This document shows, one piece after another, positions 7,281-15,968 of a stretch of DNA of 64,000 nt. The stretch is taken from NCBI RefSeq assembly GCF_000419685.1, contig NZ_ATTM01000004.1, positions 248,001 to 312,000 on the forward strand, written 5' to 3'. This stretch comes from Flavobacterium antarcticum DSM 19726. GTDB lineage: Bacteria > Bacteroidota > Bacteroidia > Flavobacteriales > Flavobacteriaceae. The notes beneath the pieces are model-generated. The model worked only from the letters and a program-made list of their open reading frames with translations, was not told the DNA's origin and searched no databases. Positions within the stretch are counted from its first letter, which is position 1, and every line of letters starts with the position of its first letter. The translations under genes and the position numbers were made by a program.

Positions 7281-7868
7281 ATGCATCCCATTTTAAACAA
7301 AAATTTATTTTTAGTTAAAGAACATGTTGGTTATTTTAAAGCGGCTAATAATTTTGATATTTATGATGCCGAGACGAATGAGCTGATTATTAAAACGCGT
7401 GAAAATAAATTGGGTTTCGTAACAAAATTACTACGATTCACAGACTACAAGCGAATGACGTCGTTCCATATTGAAGTCACTACGATCAGTGGAGAAAAAG
7501 TGATTAGCATCAAACGGGGTTTTACGGTCTTTCGTTCCGATGTCGAGATTTTTGATGAAAAGGACCGAATGATCGGCGTTTTCAAGCAGAAGTTTTTTTC
7601 CTTTGGCGGTCGATTTAATATTCAAGATAACGAAGGTCGCGACCTTTGTACGTTGCAAGGAAAATGGACGGGATGGAACTTTTCATTTAAAAAGGGAACT
7701 ACAGAATTAGCACATGTAAGTAAAAAATGGGCAGGTATCGGCAAAGAATTCTTTACTTCGGCTGATAATTACGTGCTGCAAATTCACAACGACGTTCCGC
7801 AAAATGATGCGGTACGACCTTTAATCTTAGCAGCGGTTATGTGTATTGACATGGTTTTTAAGGAATAA
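7281..7868 (+). CDS. LURP-one/phospholipid-scramblase-like protein
   Basis: A 195-residue protein whose beta-strand pattern (LFLVKEHVGYFKAANNFDIYDAETNELI, ISIKRGFTVFRSDVEIFDEKDRMIGVFKQ, FNIQDNEGRDLCTLQGKWTGWNFSFKK) fits the Tubby-like barrel of LURP-one-related and scramblase-like proteins. A C-terminal hydrophobic helix (PLILAAVMCIDMVF) completes the usual layout. Bacterial members have no firmly known role. It follows the propeller-like gene by 3 bp. There is no signal peptide, so the protein is probably cytoplasmic or membrane-associated. Confidence 0.75.
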   Translation: MHPILNKNLFLVKEHVGYFKAANNFDIYDAETNELIIKTRENKLGFVTKLLRFTDYKRMTSFHIEVTTISGEKVISIKRGFTVFRSDVEIFDEKDRMIGVFKQKFFSFGGRFNIQDNEGRDLCTLQGKWTGWNFSFKKGTTELAHVSKKWAGIGKEFFTSADNYVLQIHNDVPQNDAVRPLILAAVMCIDMVFKE

Positions 7869-7940
7869 ATTTAGCGGTTATTTCACCTTAACAATTCTTA
7901 CTCAAATACTAAAACAATAGGAATTTCTTTGCAAATACAA

Positions 7941-7948
7941 TACTTTTG
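7941..7948 (+). promoter_or_regulatory. -7 element for the leucyl aminopeptidase gene
   Basis: TACTTTTG matches TAnnTTTG and lies 29 bp before the start codon. No good -33 element is seen at the right distance. Confidence 0.45.
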
Positions 7949-7976
7949 AACTTCTTAATTTTAATTCAAATTTACG

Positions 7977-9428
7977 ATGTACACCAAGAATTACTTAAAC
8001 ATTTCGCTTCACTCCTATTCTGATTCGTCAAAGATCACAGAAGAAAGCGTTTCCCTCATAATTTGTTCTAACGAAGAACATTTAAAACAATTTGAGCCGC
8101 GTCCTCAAGTGGTTCAAAAAGTAAAATTGGCGATGGAAAGTAAAAAAGGAACTGTTCTTTCTTTCTTTGCAGAAAAACCCTATTTAGTAATTGTAAATGC
8201 TTCGGACGAATCTGAGAACTGGAGAATTACAGGTGCTGATTTATATAAAAAACTAGAAAGCGAAAAAATAAAAACAGCTCATTTAGTTGGTTTAAGTCAT
8301 TTAAATACAGCAATGAAGACTGCGTTTTTAGAAGGATTATTGTTGGCCAGCTATAAATTTACCAAATATAAAAAAGACGCTACGAACGACGAGATTTCCG
8401 TTTATATTTCTGAATCGTCACTTTCACAGACGGAATTAAAGCAGTTGAATGCCTTAATTAATGCGGTTTCAAATACCAAAACAATGGTGAACGAACCTGT
8501 AAACTTTTTAGATGCATTGAAATTTGGAGAAATTACAGTTGAAGCAGGAAAAGCGTTTGGTTTTGAAACTGAAATTTTGCACAAAAAAGAAATTGAAGCA
8601 TTGAAAATGGGCGGACTTTTAGGTGTGAATCAAGGTTCAACGACACCACCTACTTTCAACATTATGAAGTACAAACCAACAAATGCGGTAAATACAAAAC
8701 CGTTAGTTTTAGTTGGAAAAGGAGTGACATTTGACACTGGTGGTTATTCACTAAAAGTAGGTGGATCGATGCCCGGTATGAAATCAGATATGGCTGGTGG
8801 AGCGGCAGTTTTAGGAATTATTTCTGCAATTGCTCAAAATAATTTGCCTTACCACGTAATTGGACTTGTACCTGCTACCGATAATAAAATTTCTGGAAAC
8901 GCTTTAGTTGTTGATGATGTAATCACGATGATGGACGGAACGACCGTTGAAGTTTTGAACACAGACGCGGAAGGAAGATTGGTTTTAGCCGATGCTTTGA
9001 CGTATGCAAAACGTTTTGATCCTGCATTAGTAATTGATATGGCAACGTTAACTGGTGCTTCTGCAGCAATAACAGGACCTTTTGGAATTGCAATGGCTGG
9101 AAATGCACAAGACCAAATGGATGCTTTAAAAGTCTCTGGTGAAAATACTTACGAACGTTTGATCCAACTACCGTTCTGGAAAGAATACGCGGAATTATTG
9201 AAATCGGATATTGCCGATTTAAAAAATATTGGTGGACCAATTGGTGGTGCAACAACTGCTGGAAAATTCTTGGAACACTTCACAGATTATCCTTGGATTC
9301 ACTTGGATATTGCTGGAGCTTCGTTTATTGATAAGCCAAGTGGTTATAAACAAAGTGGTGGAACGGGAGTTGCAGTACGTTTGATTTATGATTTTATCAC
9401 AAAACAAATTGAGAAATCCAACTCGTAA
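7977..9428 (+). CDS. pepA: Leucyl aminopeptidase, M17 family
   Basis: A 483-residue protein. The catalytic C-terminal domain starts near residue 160 with GKGVTFDTGGYSLK (about 244-257, metal-binding K and D). Then come MKSDMAGGAAVLG and the family signature NTDAEGRLVLADAL (about 325-338), which holds the Asp/Glu ligands and the catalytic Arg. The N-terminal 150 residues are the divergent non-catalytic domain. The family removes N-terminal residues from peptides in the cytoplasm as a hexamer with two metal ions. Length and motifs are complete. It has its own -7 element and a terminator after it. Confidence 0.95.
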   Translation: MYTKNYLNISLHSYSDSSKITEESVSLIICSNEEHLKQFEPRPQVVQKVKLAMESKKGTVLSFFAEKPYLVIVNASDESENWRITGADLYKKLESEKIKTAHLVGLSHLNTAMKTAFLEGLLLASYKFTKYKKDATNDEISVYISESSLSQTELKQLNALINAVSNTKTMVNEPVNFLDALKFGEITVEAGKAFGFETEILHKKEIEALKMGGLLGVNQGSTTPPTFNIMKYKPTNAVNTKPLVLVGKGVTFDTGGYSLKVGGSMPGMKSDMAGGAAVLGIISAIAQNNLPYHVIGLVPATDNKISGNALVVDDVITMMDGTTVEVLNTDAEGRLVLADALTYAKRFDPALVIDMATLTGASAAITGPFGIAMAGNAQDQMDALKVSGENTYERLIQLPFWKEYAELLKSDIADLKNIGGPIGGATTAGKFLEHFTDYPWIHLDIAGASFIDKPSGYKQSGGTGVAVRLIYDFITKQIEKSNS

Positions 9429-9490
9429 TACCTGAAATGCTTAAATAAATTCAGCATCTCAACTTTTGTACAGTTATAATTATTGGATCA

Positions 9491-9526
9491 AAAAAAACCA
9501 TTGAGCTTTTAAACTTAATGGTTTTT
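9491..9526. terminator. Bidirectional intrinsic terminator
   Basis: AAAAAACCATT (9491-9501) and AATGGTTTTTT (9516-9526) form an 11-bp stem rich in A on the left and T on the right, so it can serve the aminopeptidase gene (+) and the convergent small membrane gene (-). Confidence 0.75.
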
Positions 9527-9556
9527 TGTGCTTGTAAATTTATAATCAACCGTTTA

Positions 9557-9754
9557 TTAAATCAAAATAAAAGCAAACGTAATAATTATTAAAAGAATAA
9601 TTAAAAATCCAATTCTTACATTCCACTTACTTTTAGTAATTTCTTCAATGCTGATTTTTCGACCATACCATAGCAAACGAAGAGTCAGTCCGATTTTTTT
9701 TGCAATACCCTTGAAAAACGTGTACAAAAACTCTTCTATTACTTCTTGAATCAT
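9557..9754 (-). CDS. Small single-TM protein
   Basis: A 65-residue protein with an amphipathic, basic N-terminal half (IEEFLYTFFKGIAKKIGLTLRLLWYGRKISIEEI) and one strong C-terminal membrane segment (IGFLIILLIIITFAFILI) ending the chain. This composition and the isolated position between a terminator and the ABC-F gene look like a genuine small membrane protein, not a chance reading frame. No family or function is recognised. Confidence 0.65.
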   Translation of the reverse strand: MIQEVIEEFLYTFFKGIAKKIGLTLRLLWYGRKISIEEITKSKWNVRIGFLIILLIIITFAFILI

Positions 9755-9829
9755 TGAACTATTTTAAAGATTAATTCAGCATTAAACATTCTCCAATTAA
9801 ATATTACTTTCATTGAAATTATTAAATTT

Positions 9830-11464
9830 TTATTTCTCTATTTCATTCATATGCTCCATTTTCTTGTGTGCCAAAAATCCGTTGATATCTTCAAAATGCT
9901 CTTTCACACGTTTATTTCCAAATTCAAAAACTTTAGTGGCTAATCCGTCTAAGAAATCTCTATCGTGAGAAACTAAAATTAAAGTTCCTTCAAAATCACG
10001 CAATGCGTCTTTAATGATATCTTTTGTTTTCATATCCAAGTGATTCGAAGGTTCATCTAGAATCAATAAGTTTACAGGTTCCAAAAGCAATTTAATCATT
10101 GCTAAACGTGTTTTTTCTCCACCCGAAAGGAACTTTACTTTCTTCTGAATGTCATCACCATGGAACATAAATGCCCCTAAAATATTCTTTATTTGCGTTC
10201 GAATATCTCCAACCGCAATATGATCTATCGTTTCAAAAATCGTAGCATTTTCGTCTAATAAAGAAGCTTGATTTTGGGCAAAATAACCAATTTTAGCGTT
10301 GTGTCCTACTTCTACACTTCCGCCATTGATTTCGATTTGTTTCATAATAGCTTTAATCATTGTCGATTTTCCTTCCCCATTTTTACCGACGAAAGCCACT
10401 TTATCTCCACGTTCGATAACAATATTGGCATCTTGAAAAATCAAATGTTCACCATACGATTTGGCTAAATCTTTCACAATTACAGGATAATTTCCCGAAC
10501 GAACTGCTGGCGGAAATTTCAATTTCAACGCTGAATTATCCACTTCGTCCACTTGTACAATTACCAATTTCTCCAACATTTTTACACGCGATTGAACGGC
10601 ATCGGTTTTAGAGAATGTTCCTTTAAAACGATCGATGAACGTTTGATTATCGGCAATCATTCTTTGTTGTTCGTCGTAGGCTTTTTGCTGGTGAATTCTT
10701 CGATCTTTACGCAATTCTAAATAGTGTGAATATTTAGCTTTGTAATCGTAAATTCGTCCCATTGTTACTTCAATTGTACGATTGGTGATGTTATCTACAA
10801 ACGCTCTATCGTGCGAAATTACCACAACCGCTTTTGCAGAATTAATCAAGAAATCTTCCAACCACTGAATACTTTCAATATCCATGTGATTCGTAGGCTC
10901 ATCCAATAAAATCAAATCGGGTTTACGTAAAAGTATTTTTGCCAACTCAATTCGCATTCTCCAACCTCCTGAAAATTCAGATGTTGGACGGTTAAAATCT
11001 TTACGGTTAAAACCTAAACCAACTAATATTTTTTCTACTTCTGCTTCGTAGTTAACTTCTTCAATCGCGTAAAATTTCTCGCTTAAATCAGAAACACGTT
11101 CAATCAATTTCATGTATTCGTCTGATTCATAATCGGTCCGAATTGTAAGTTGTTCGTTAATTTCGTCAATTTCCCCTTTCATTTTGAAAATCGCTCCAAA
11201 CGCTTTGGACGCTTCTTCCATAACAGTTGCATCGTCTTGCGTCAATAAATGCTGCGGCAAATAAGCAACAACAGCATCTTTCGGTGCTGAGATATTTCCT
11301 GTTGAAGGTTTACTTTGACCTGCAATAATTTTCAACAGTGTCGATTTTCCTGCACCATTTTTACCCATTAAGGCGATTTTATCATTTTCATTAATGGCGA
11401 AAGAAACGTCGCTAAAAAGTGTAGTTCCGCCAAATTGAACGGAGATATCGTTAACTGTAATCAT
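9830..11464 (-). CDS. ABC-F family ATPase
   Basis: The 544-residue protein has two ABC ATPase domains in tandem and no membrane segments. Domain 1 has [12 protein letters not shown] (Walker A, about 35-46), FSGGWRMRIELAKILL (signature) and LILLDEPTNHMD. Domain 2 has GKNGEGKSTMIK, LSGGEKTRLAMIKLLL and LLILDEPSNHLD. The linker between them (RRIHQQKAYDEQQRMIADNQTFIDRF) is the helical arm typical of ABC-F proteins that enter the ribosomal E site. Family members act on translation or antibiotic protection. The length and lack of a C-terminal coiled coil suggest the YbiT-like housekeeping branch, which is inference. Confidence 0.92.
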   Translation of the reverse strand: MITVNDISVQFGGTTLFSDVSFAINENDKIALMGKNGAGKSTLLKIIAGQSKPSTGNISAPKDAVVAYLPQHLLTQDDATVMEEASKAFGAIFKMKGEIDEINEQLTIRTDYESDEYMKLIERVSDLSEKFYAIEEVNYEAEVEKILVGLGFNRKDFNRPTSEFSGGWRMRIELAKILLRKPDLILLDEPTNHMDIESIQWLEDFLINSAKAVVVISHDRAFVDNITNRTIEVTMGRIYDYKAKYSHYLELRKDRRIHQQKAYDEQQRMIADNQTFIDRFKGTFSKTDAVQSRVKMLEKLVIVQVDEVDNSALKLKFPPAVRSGNYPVIVKDLAKSYGEHLIFQDANIVIERGDKVAFVGKNGEGKSTMIKAIMKQIEINGGSVEVGHNAKIGYFAQNQASLLDENATIFETIDHIAVGDIRTQIKNILGAFMFHGDDIQKKVKFLSGGEKTRLAMIKLLLEPVNLLILDEPSNHLDMKTKDIIKDALRDFEGTLILVSHDRDFLDGLATKVFEFGNKRVKEHFEDINGFLAHKKMEHMNEIEK

Positions 11465-11564
11465 TTTGAAAAGTTAGAAGTTAGAAGCCAGAAGTCGTAA
11501 GACGAAAAAGCTGCTGGATTTTTAAAGGTGCAAAGATAAGCGGTTTGCGAGATAATTTCGCATA

Positions 11565-11596
11565 AAAAAACACCCTAATTTAAAAGGATGTTTTTT
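11565..11596 (-). terminator. Intrinsic terminator after the DUF2007 gene
   Basis: AAAAAACACCCT (11565-11576) and AGGATGTTTTTT (11585-11596) pair over 12 positions with one mismatch. On the minus strand the stem ends in a T run 25 bp after the DUF2007 stop codon, separating it from the ABC-F gene. Confidence 0.75.
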
Positions 11597-11620
11597 GATG
11601 TTTTAAACTGAATTGAGCAA

Positions 11621-11839
11621 TTAAATACTCAATCTAAATTCTTCTATTACTGCATTTGCTTTTCCAAAATCTACTTCTTCGATAAAGATTTCAACCGCTA
11701 AATCACTGTTTCCAAACCCACCCAAACGAGCCGATTGAATGTTGTCCTTCATAATCGTGTCAACGCCAACTGCTTTAATTTTTTCGTTTAAAGCTTGCGC
11801 TAAAATTTGGCTTCCCGAAAATACTTTTATCATTCCCAT
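11621..11839 (-). CDS. DUF2007 domain protein
   Basis: A 72-residue protein with the DUF2007 pattern (IKVFSGSQILAQALNEKIKAVGVDTIMKDN and a second half VEIFIEEVDFGKANAVIEEF). The fold resembles PII-like/ferredoxin-like small domains and is labelled putative signal-transducing in family databases without proof. It starts 22 bp after the stop of the half-helicase gene on the same strand. The alternative start MIKVF is two codons further in. Confidence 0.8.
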   Translation of the reverse strand: MGMIKVFSGSQILAQALNEKIKAVGVDTIMKDNIQSARLGGFGNSDLAVEIFIEEVDFGKANAVIEEFRLSI

Positions 11840-11861
11840 ATCTCTAATTTTTTAATTAATC

Positions 11862-12545
11862 TTATTCTTCTTCGCCGTCTTCTTCATCCTCTTCGTCACC
11901 GTCTTCGTCTGCATACTCTTCTTCTTCGCCGGCACCGTTAAAGTCAAACCATGTTGGCTCAATCATCATAATTCGTTCTGCAAAAATCTCTAATCGTTCC
12001 GAATCATTTTCTGAAAATAGAATTCGTTGTGTTTTAATGTTTTCTCCAATTCTTGCTATTTTAGTATCATAACGCAATCTTAACAATTCATCTGTATCCT
12101 CAACGATGAACATTTTGAGTTGGTTTACATCAAAACCTGCAGTCGAAAACAAGTCACTTAAACGGTTTGGAGTTCCAATTAAAACGTCAAGACCCAATGA
12201 AATATGATTTTTATCAAATTCTGTATCTCCTTTATCATGAACGCCGTACACTCGCAGATTCGTGTAGTTTCCGAATTTTTCGAACATTTGTTTCATCTCA
12301 ATTAGCTTTTCTTTGTTTGAAACAACAATCAAAGCTCTCGGAGATTCTTGAAATTCTTTTTCAAGTTTTTGAATCACATTTAAAACTAACGTAGTCGTTT
12401 TTCCTGACTTTTCAGGAGCGATAATAACGCAATCTGCTCCACTTTTTATCAGTGAAAACGTTTCTTTTTGGATTTCATTTGCTTCTGTTAATTCATTTTC
12501 AATTAACGCATTCTGCAAATTTGTATTTATCTTCTTTAATTTCAT
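11862..12545 (-). CDS. Single-domain DEAD-box-helicase-like protein with acidic tail
   Basis: A 227-residue protein equal to only the first RecA-like domain of a DEAD-box helicase. The Q-motif region EANEIQKETFSLI is at about 21-33. The Walker A APEKSGKTT (43-51) replaces AQTGSGKT. A motif Ib-like IGTPNRLSDLF and motif II VEDTDELL replace the DEAD box. The motif III SAT and the whole second RecA domain are absent. The C terminus is an acidic run of Glu and Asp (about 205-227). It may be a degenerate helicase kept as an RNA-binding or scaffold protein; ATP hydrolysis is doubtful. Neighbours are the NtrC-like gene upstream and DUF2007 downstream. Confidence 0.8.
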   Translation of the reverse strand: MKLKKINTNLQNALIENELTEANEIQKETFSLIKSGADCVIIAPEKSGKTTTLVLNVIQKLEKEFQESPRALIVVSNKEKLIEMKQMFEKFGNYTNLRVYGVHDKGDTEFDKNHISLGLDVLIGTPNRLSDLFSTAGFDVNQLKMFIVEDTDELLRLRYDTKIARIGENIKTQRILFSENDSERLEIFAERIMMIEPTWFDFNGAGEEEEYADEDGDEEDEEDGEEE

Positions 12546-12584
12546 TCTCTTTTTTTTATGATCTTGAACACTTTTTTACCCAAA

Positions 12585-13748
12585 TTATTTACTGGCAAAA
12601 AGTTTCACATCTTCTTCCGAAATAGTCGCCCCACCTAAAATAATAAGACGTTCAACCACATTTCGTAATTCTCTAATATTTCCGGTCCAATCGTATTCTT
12701 GCAATAAAGTCAATGCTTCAGCAGAAAATTCTTTGGCATTTGAACCTTGTTCGTCGGCAATTTTCTTTGAAAAGTGTTCGATTAACAAAGGTATATCATT
12801 TCGACGGTCATTCAATGCTGGAACTTTGATTAAAATTACGGCTAAACGATGGTATAAATCCTCACGGAATCGACCTTCAGCAATCTCTTTTTTCAAATCT
12901 TTATTCGTTGCCGCAACTACGCGAACATCAACTTTTATGTCTTTGTCAGCACCCACTCGCGTAATCATACTTTCTTGTAAAGCACGTAACACTTTGGCTT
13001 GAGCCGACAAACTCATATCGCCAATTTCATCCAAGAAAATAGTTCCTTTATCTGCAGCTTCAAATTTGCCCGCTCTGTCTTTTATGGCCGAAGTAAAAGC
13101 TCCTTTTACATGACCAAATAATTCGCTTTCAATTAATTCAGATGGAATTGCCGCACAATTCACTTCAATTAACGGTGCTGCAGCACGTTCACTTTTTTCA
13201 TGCAGTTGATGAGCAACCAACTCTTTTCCTGTTCCATTAGGTCCCGTAATTAAAACTCTCGCATCGGTTAATGCAACTTTCTCAATCATTTCTTTGATGT
13301 GGTGGATTTCTTTCGAATCACCAATCATCTCATAATTCTTGCTGACTTTCTTTTTAAGAATTTTATTTTCAACAACCAACTGTTTTTTGTCCAATGCATT
13401 ACGAACCGTATTCAATAATCGGTTTAAATCAGGCGGTTTTGAAATGTAATCAAAAGCACCTAAACGCATGGTATTTATTGCGGTTTCCATATCGCCATGA
13501 CCTGAAATCATGACAATTGGAATCTCCGGTTTTATCTTTTTTGTCGCTTCCAAAACTTCGACTCCGTCCATTTTTGGCATCTTGATGTCACACAAAATAA
13601 GGTCGTAATCGGTGTTTTTTATTTTTTCAATTCCAATAAGTCCATCTTCGGCCTCTTCGACTTGGTACGTATCATTTTCCTCCGAAAGAATTTTGTTCAA
13701 TACTCTTCTAATCGCAGGTTCGTCTTCTATTATTAATATTCTTGACAT
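12585..13748 (-). CDS. NtrC-family sigma-54 response regulator lacking an HTH domain
   Basis: The 387-residue protein consists of a receiver domain (D54 in LILCDIKMPKMDG, K104 in YISKPPD) and an AAA+ domain. The latter has Walker A GPNGTGKE (169-176), the loop GAFTSA (216-221; GAFTGA is usual), Walker B TIFLDEIGDM and the R-finger region. The chain stops at EEDVKLFASK, about 70 residues short of the Fis-type DNA-binding domain of NtrC. Family role: ATP-driven opening of sigma-54 promoters. Without HTH it would have to act from solution or through a partner. It overlaps the mscS stop by one base (TAATG), so it is translationally coupled. No histidine kinase is adjacent. Confidence 0.9.
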   Translation of the reverse strand: MSRILIIEDEPAIRRVLNKILSEENDTYQVEEAEDGLIGIEKIKNTDYDLILCDIKMPKMDGVEVLEATKKIKPEIPIVMISGHGDMETAINTMRLGAFDYISKPPDLNRLLNTVRNALDKKQLVVENKILKKKVSKNYEMIGDSKEIHHIKEMIEKVALTDARVLITGPNGTGKELVAHQLHEKSERAAAPLIEVNCAAIPSELIESELFGHVKGAFTSAIKDRAGKFEAADKGTIFLDEIGDMSLSAQAKVLRALQESMITRVGADKDIKVDVRVVAATNKDLKKEIAEGRFREDLYHRLAVILIKVPALNDRRNDIPLLIEHFSKKIADEQGSNAKEFSAEALTLLQEYDWTGNIRELRNVVERLIILGGATISEEDVKLFASK

Positions 13749-14629
13749 TATTCTTCTGTTTTATTTGGCATTTTTATTTCGGAATCTTGCACCATTCTAC
13801 TTTGATTGATATATAATTCACGTTGTGGAAACGGAACTACAATATTATTTGCCCTAAAATTTTTATCTACTTCAAAACGCAAATCGCTTTTTGTCGTTTG
13901 CACTACAAAAGCATCGTTGACATAAAAATTAACCACAAAATCTAAATAAGATTCTCCAAAATTATCAAACAAAACATTGGGTTTCGGGTCTTGTAAAATT
14001 TCAGGAATATTTGCGATACTTTCATAAAGCAGCTTTTCTGCTAAACGCGTGTCCGAACCATAAGCTATTTGTATGGTGATATTATCACGAACTACCGTGT
14101 TATTTTGGGTCCAATTGAATAACAAATCATTCATAAACATGTGATTGGGAATAATCATCACACGTTGATTTCGCGTATACGCTCGCGTAGAACGCAAACT
14201 AATTTTGTCTACTTTTCCCACTTTTCCATTCAACTCGATGATGTCTCCGACTTTCAAGGATTGTTCGATAATAATTAAAATTCCCGCAATTAAATCCTGA
14301 AAAAGTTGTTGCAATGCAAAACCCAATCCAATAAAGATTGCCGCTGACGCCGTAAGTAAAACGGAAATATCAACGCCTGAAATTCTTAAGGCAAACATGA
14401 TTACGAACAAATAAACCAAGTATTTTATGAATTGAAAAATACTGATAAATTTATTGGTGTCTTCGATAGGTAGTTTTCTAGTGACGAACTTTCGAATCAT
14501 TCGCAATAGAAAACTCGTAAACCAGAAAGCAAAAACAACCGCAATCAACGCACCAATTGTAATATTAATGTGTTTAGATTGGATTAAACTCAGTCCAAGA
14601 AAATCTTTTATTTGGTTGATTACCTCCAT
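13748..14629 (-). CDS. MscS-family mechanosensitive channel
   Basis: A 293-residue small-conductance channel. Three N-terminal membrane segments end in the pore helix GLGFALQQLFQDLIAGILIIIEQ (about 103-125, Gly/Ala pattern). The beta domain KVGDIIELNGKVGKVDKISLRST and the C-terminal alpha/beta domain follow. The family releases solutes under osmotic downshock. The gene sits 4 bp after the ABC permease stop and overlaps the response regulator start, so the three form one transcript. Confidence 0.92.
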   Translation of the reverse strand: MEVINQIKDFLGLSLIQSKHINITIGALIAVVFAFWFTSFLLRMIRKFVTRKLPIEDTNKFISIFQFIKYLVYLFVIMFALRISGVDISVLLTASAAIFIGLGFALQQLFQDLIAGILIIIEQSLKVGDIIELNGKVGKVDKISLRSTRAYTRNQRVMIIPNHMFMNDLLFNWTQNNTVVRDNITIQIAYGSDTRLAEKLLYESIANIPEILQDPKPNVLFDNFGESYLDFVVNFYVNDAFVVQTTKSDLRFEVDKNFRANNIVVPFPQRELYINQSRMVQDSEIKMPNKTEE

Positions 14630-14633
14630 CTAT

Positions 14634-15929
14634 TTAATATTTCAACCATTTGTACAATTCTTTCCATGTTGGTTTTTTACCATACATTAAAATTCCAACG
14701 CGGTAAATTTTAGAAGCAAACCAAACTACGAAAAAGAAAGTGGCAAACAATATTGTTACAGAAATCAGAATTTGCCACCAAGGCACTCCGAATGGAATTC
14801 GCATCAACATTACAATTGGCGACGTCAATGGAATCATTGAAAAAACAGTAGCAATTGTTCCGTGTGGCTCACTTAAAACACTGAAAAAACCAATATAAAC
14901 CCCTAACATTAAAGGCATAATGATAGGCAACAGAAATTGTTGTGAATCGGTTTCGTTGTCAACAGCAGCACCAATTGCAGCATAAATAGAACTGTATAAA
15001 AAGTAACCTCCGATGAAGTAAATTAGGAATGAACTCAATAAAGTACCAAGTGGTAAATTCATTAATTCGCTAATGTAAAGTTGAGCGGTTCCTGCAAAAT
15101 TATTTCCAGAAGCCGACGCCATTTCCGTAGTTGGAGTGCTCATCTCCATTCCAAAAAATAGGGAAGCGACGAAGAACAAAATAGTTCCGACAATTGCCCA
15201 AATCACAAATTGCAAAACACCAGCTAAAGAAGTTCCGATAATTTTTCCCATCATCAGTTGGAATGGTTTTACCGATGAAATGATGATTTCGATAATGCGG
15301 TTTGTTTTTTCTTCAATCACACTTCGCATCACCATGTTTCCGTAGATAATAATGAACATCATGATTAAATAACCAAACGCACCACCAATAATTACTTTGA
15401 TTTCGTTTAAACCTTTTACCGTTTCTTCGCCCGAAACTTTCGTCAAATTGATATTGACTTTTGCCTGTGCATTTTTAATCGCCAACGTATCCAAACCTGC
15501 TTTTTGGAAATTATCAACGGTCATTTTCTTTCCAATAATATCCTGTAAATCTTCGATGAATGACATACTTGGACTTTCATTTGAAATGTATTGAATCTTC
15601 GTCGATAACTCTTTATTGTCGGCATTTTTTGGGATGAATAAAATTCCTTCATATTTTTCAGCGACAATGCTGTCTTTTAAAGCTTGCAAAGGCATTTGCG
15701 AAAAATCCAAATAATGATATTCGTCAGTTTGTTTGAAATCATTGGCAAATAAATTCGACTCGTCGTGAATCATAATTTTCTTTACATCCGAACGCAACGT
15801 ACTTAAATAGCCAACAAATGCAGCAAGGGCCACAAAAAGTAATGGACTCAAAAAAGTCATTACAATGAAGGATTTGTTTCGCACTTTTGCAATGAATTCT
15901 CTTTTTATAATTAGGGTTAATATGCTCAT
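14634..15929 (-). CDS. ABC-2 type permease (NatB-like)
   Basis: The 431-residue permease has one N-terminal membrane helix (SFIVMTFLSPLLFVALAAFVG, about 20-40). A large extracytoplasmic loop to about residue 175 is followed by five to six C-terminal helices, the ABC-2/NatB layout. The motif VIEEKTNRIIEIIISSVKPFQLMMGKIIG is typical of this group. It works with the ATPase encoded 39 bp upstream on the same strand. The substrate is unknown; NatAB exports sodium in Bacillus, but that cannot be carried over safely. Confidence 0.9.
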   Translation of the reverse strand: MSILTLIIKREFIAKVRNKSFIVMTFLSPLLFVALAAFVGYLSTLRSDVKKIMIHDESNLFANDFKQTDEYHYLDFSQMPLQALKDSIVAEKYEGILFIPKNADNKELSTKIQYISNESPSMSFIEDLQDIIGKKMTVDNFQKAGLDTLAIKNAQAKVNINLTKVSGEETVKGLNEIKVIIGGAFGYLIMMFIIIYGNMVMRSVIEEKTNRIIEIIISSVKPFQLMMGKIIGTSLAGVLQFVIWAIVGTILFFVASLFFGMEMSTPTTEMASASGNNFAGTAQLYISELMNLPLGTLLSSFLIYFIGGYFLYSSIYAAIGAAVDNETDSQQFLLPIIMPLMLGVYIGFFSVLSEPHGTIATVFSMIPLTSPIVMLMRIPFGVPWWQILISVTILFATFFFVVWFASKIYRVGILMYGKKPTWKELYKWLKY

Positions 15930-15968
15930 TTTCTATGTGAAGATTATATTTTTTGAAATTTTAAAAAC

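Noticed and set aside
8923..9255. 110-codon minus-strand frame
   Set aside because: It is antisense to the catalytic core of leucyl aminopeptidase, with no features of a real protein.
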